NCBI GenBank assembly: GCA_030373145.1
Contig: JAUCZK010000020.1
Coordinates: 34,033-98,032, forward strand
DNA length: 64,000 nt
Source: Cyanobium sp. CZS48M
GTDB lineage: Bacteria > Cyanobacteriota > Cyanobacteriia > PCC-6307 > Cyanobiaceae
Direction of reading: 5' to 3'
In this document: positions 63,083-64,000 of the stretch, in pieces
Numbering within the stretch: position 1 is the stretch's first letter
Layout: each line of letters begins with the position of its first letter
The notes under the pieces: model-generated
Told to the model about the DNA's origin: nothing
Database searches by the model: none
The model's input: the letters and a program-made list of their open reading frames with translations, nothing else
Made by a program: the position numbers and the translations under genes

Positions 63083-63416
63083 GCTGGCGCTGATGGAGGA
63101 GTTGCAGCGAATCGCCCTGGACGCGGCGGCGGCCGAGGGCGCCCAGCGGATTCACAGCCTGCGGCTCAGGCTGGGACGGCTCTGCGGGGTGGACCCCGAC
63201 GCGCTCCGCTTCGCCTTCGAGGTGGTGATGGCCGAGGAGGTGGCCCTCGGTGCCCGGCTGGAGCTGGAGGTGGTGCCCACCCTCTGCCGCTGCGGGCCCT
63301 GCGGAGCGCCATTCGAGCCCGAAGACGTGATCCTGGCCTGCCCGCACTGCGGGTCCCTGGCGGCTGAGGTGCTGGCGGGGCGGGAGCTGGAGCTGATTGG
63401 GCTGGAGGTGTCCTGA
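63075..63416 (+). CDS. hypA: hydrogenase nickel chaperone HypA
   Basis: 113 residues from ATG 63075, overlapping hoxW by 8 bp. The N-terminal Met-His-Glu is the nickel-binding end; the zinc ribbon is CRCGPCGAPF with CPHC later. HypA hands nickel to HypB for insertion into HoxH. No hypB or other hyp gene follows within the window: the next DNA is transposase debris. Confidence 0.92.
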   Translation: MHELALMEELQRIALDAAAAEGAQRIHSLRLRLGRLCGVDPDALRFAFEVVMAEEVALGARLELEVVPTLCRCGPCGAPFEPEDVILACPHCGSLAAEVLAGRELELIGLEVS

Positions 63417-63419
63417 GGG

Positions 63420-63850
63420 TCATGCGACAGCCAGCAGTTGGGACTGGCATAGCTCCAGACCAGATCCAGCGCGGGATCGGCGTTGCTGACCAGATACCAG
63501 GGCTCCTCCACGAGAAGACCGGTGGGGAAGGCCAGCAGCAGGTTGGCCCGCTGGCTGCCTTCGACCCAGAGCGGCACATCCCGAAAGCCGCGGCAGTACC
63601 CGCGAGGCAGTCGCAGCAGGCGCACCTCACAGCCCATCGGAGTTGCGGTGCCATGGATCCAGGTGTCAGCGCGCAGCCGCATCACGTAGCGCCAGCGGGG
63701 TTTGCCGTCGAACCAGCCGAGCAGCTCGGCACTGGGAAAGCCGCGATCAGCCAGCAGCATGATGGCGCCGAACTCGCTCCTTCCTGAAGCCGGGGGGGGC
63801 AAGGTCGCCCCACAGTCGCCGAGGACAGCTGATCGGCCTTGTGTCGTCAC
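63420..63850 (-). pseudogene. IS4-type transposase fragment
   Basis: Minus-strand sequence with IMLLADRGFPSAELLGWF (a catalytic Asp), PRWRYVMRLRADTWIHGT and EEPWYLVSNADPALDLVW is the central DDE portion of an IS4-family transposase. Neither the N-terminus nor the region with the catalytic Glu is in frame; homology breaks off at about 63435, immediately after hypA, and before about 63780. Confidence 0.75.
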
Positions 63851-63924
63851 TTTAGGAGTTTGTGACTACTGGATCTAGCCATTCCAGAGGCAAAATGGTT
63901 ATTCGGCAGCCAGTCCACGAGTGA

Positions 63925-64000
63925 AGGCAGCAGCAGAAGAGCCTGCTCCTGGTGGTGGCGATCGCGGTGCTGGTGAGCAGCCTCCAGGGTTATGCGGTCA
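63925..64000 (+). pseudogene. IS4-type transposase C-terminal fragment, runs off the window
   Basis: On the plus strand the last 75 bases read KSLLLVVAIAVLVSSLQGYA, the C-terminal signature helix of the same kind of IS4 transposase, but in the orientation opposite to the fragment at 63420-63850. It continues beyond the window edge. Two pieces of one gene type lying head to head imply a rearrangement. Confidence 0.6.

Noticed and set aside
1..64000. CRISPR array
   Set aside because: No regularly spaced direct repeats with unique spacers and no cas genes were seen; the only tandem repeat is the short 13-mer array at 9491-9528.

Overview
The window reads as chromosome of a GC-rich unicellular cyanobacterium of the Synechococcus/Cyanobium type. 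Pointers are chlorophyll synthase (chlG), a PetP/DUF2862-like protein, a cyanobacterial-style CorA and exonuclease, minor-pilin genes, repeated GCGATCGC (HIP1-like) octamers, and a bidirectional NAD(P)-linked hydrogenase operon (hoxEFUYHW-hypA). Hox is uncommon in open-ocean relatives, so a freshwater, coastal or euryhaline strain is more likely. Identification is by motif reading only; no database search was run.

Layout. 1-2.9 kb: a TPR protein entering from the left edge, a secreted protein, a doubly frameshifted SABATH-type methyltransferase pseudogene, a GlsB-like membrane protein and a TspO-like protein. 2.9-6.8 kb: a tight plus-strand run (DUF4334 protein, zinc alcohol dehydrogenase, Nudix hydrolase, ABC ATPase, three small proteins), then tRNA-Pro. 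6.9-9.1 kb: a CHAD protein downstream of a phosphate-binding protein gene that carries a Pho-box-like triple repeat. 9.1-12.1 kb: zinc-ribbon and Nif11 proteins, a decayed corA and a DEDDh exonuclease.

12.4-18 kb is an insertion-sequence battleground: a PfkB-like remnant, a CDGSH stub, a complete IS110-family element, a 21-bp perfect hairpin, a complete IS66-family element, and broken ends of what look like two ribosome-hibernation-type genes. 18-21.5 kb is a stress cluster (CsbD, lmo0937-family peptide, DUF302, P3A H+-ATPase). 21.8-23.6 kb holds a methyltransferase, a WD40 remnant and tRNA-Ser.

23.6-36.3 kb is dense core genome: comEC, glyQ, menG and hisF leftward; the PetP-like gene, chlG and a class A PBP rightward; rsmB and an alkyltransferase-like protein leftward; a lipoprotein protease and trmH rightward. 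36.7-42.3 kb carries a pilin, a DppC-type permease, a response-regulator stub next to an IS5-family element, and a four-gene minor-pilin operon. 42.4-55.6 kb is core again (lepA, a toxin-antitoxin pair, an Nfu protein, serS, rseP, nth, rpsN, pnp, an RTX protein, a broken cysQ, rsmI, tRNA-Arg). 55.7-63.4 kb holds a cupin, an AT-richer desaturase and the hox operon, whose genes mostly overlap by 4 bp. The window ends in fragments of an IS4-type transposase lying in opposite orientations.

Functional links supported by the sequence: HoxEFU (diaphorase) and HoxYH (NiFe hydrogenase) are encoded with the maturation endopeptidase HoxW and nickel chaperone HypA as one transcription unit. The phosphate-binding protein and the CHAD (polyphosphate-binding family) protein form a probable Pho-controlled pair. 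DUF302 and the H+-ATPase overlap and are probably translationally coupled. At least eight genes are visibly broken, many close to insertion sequences, so this region is actively decaying.
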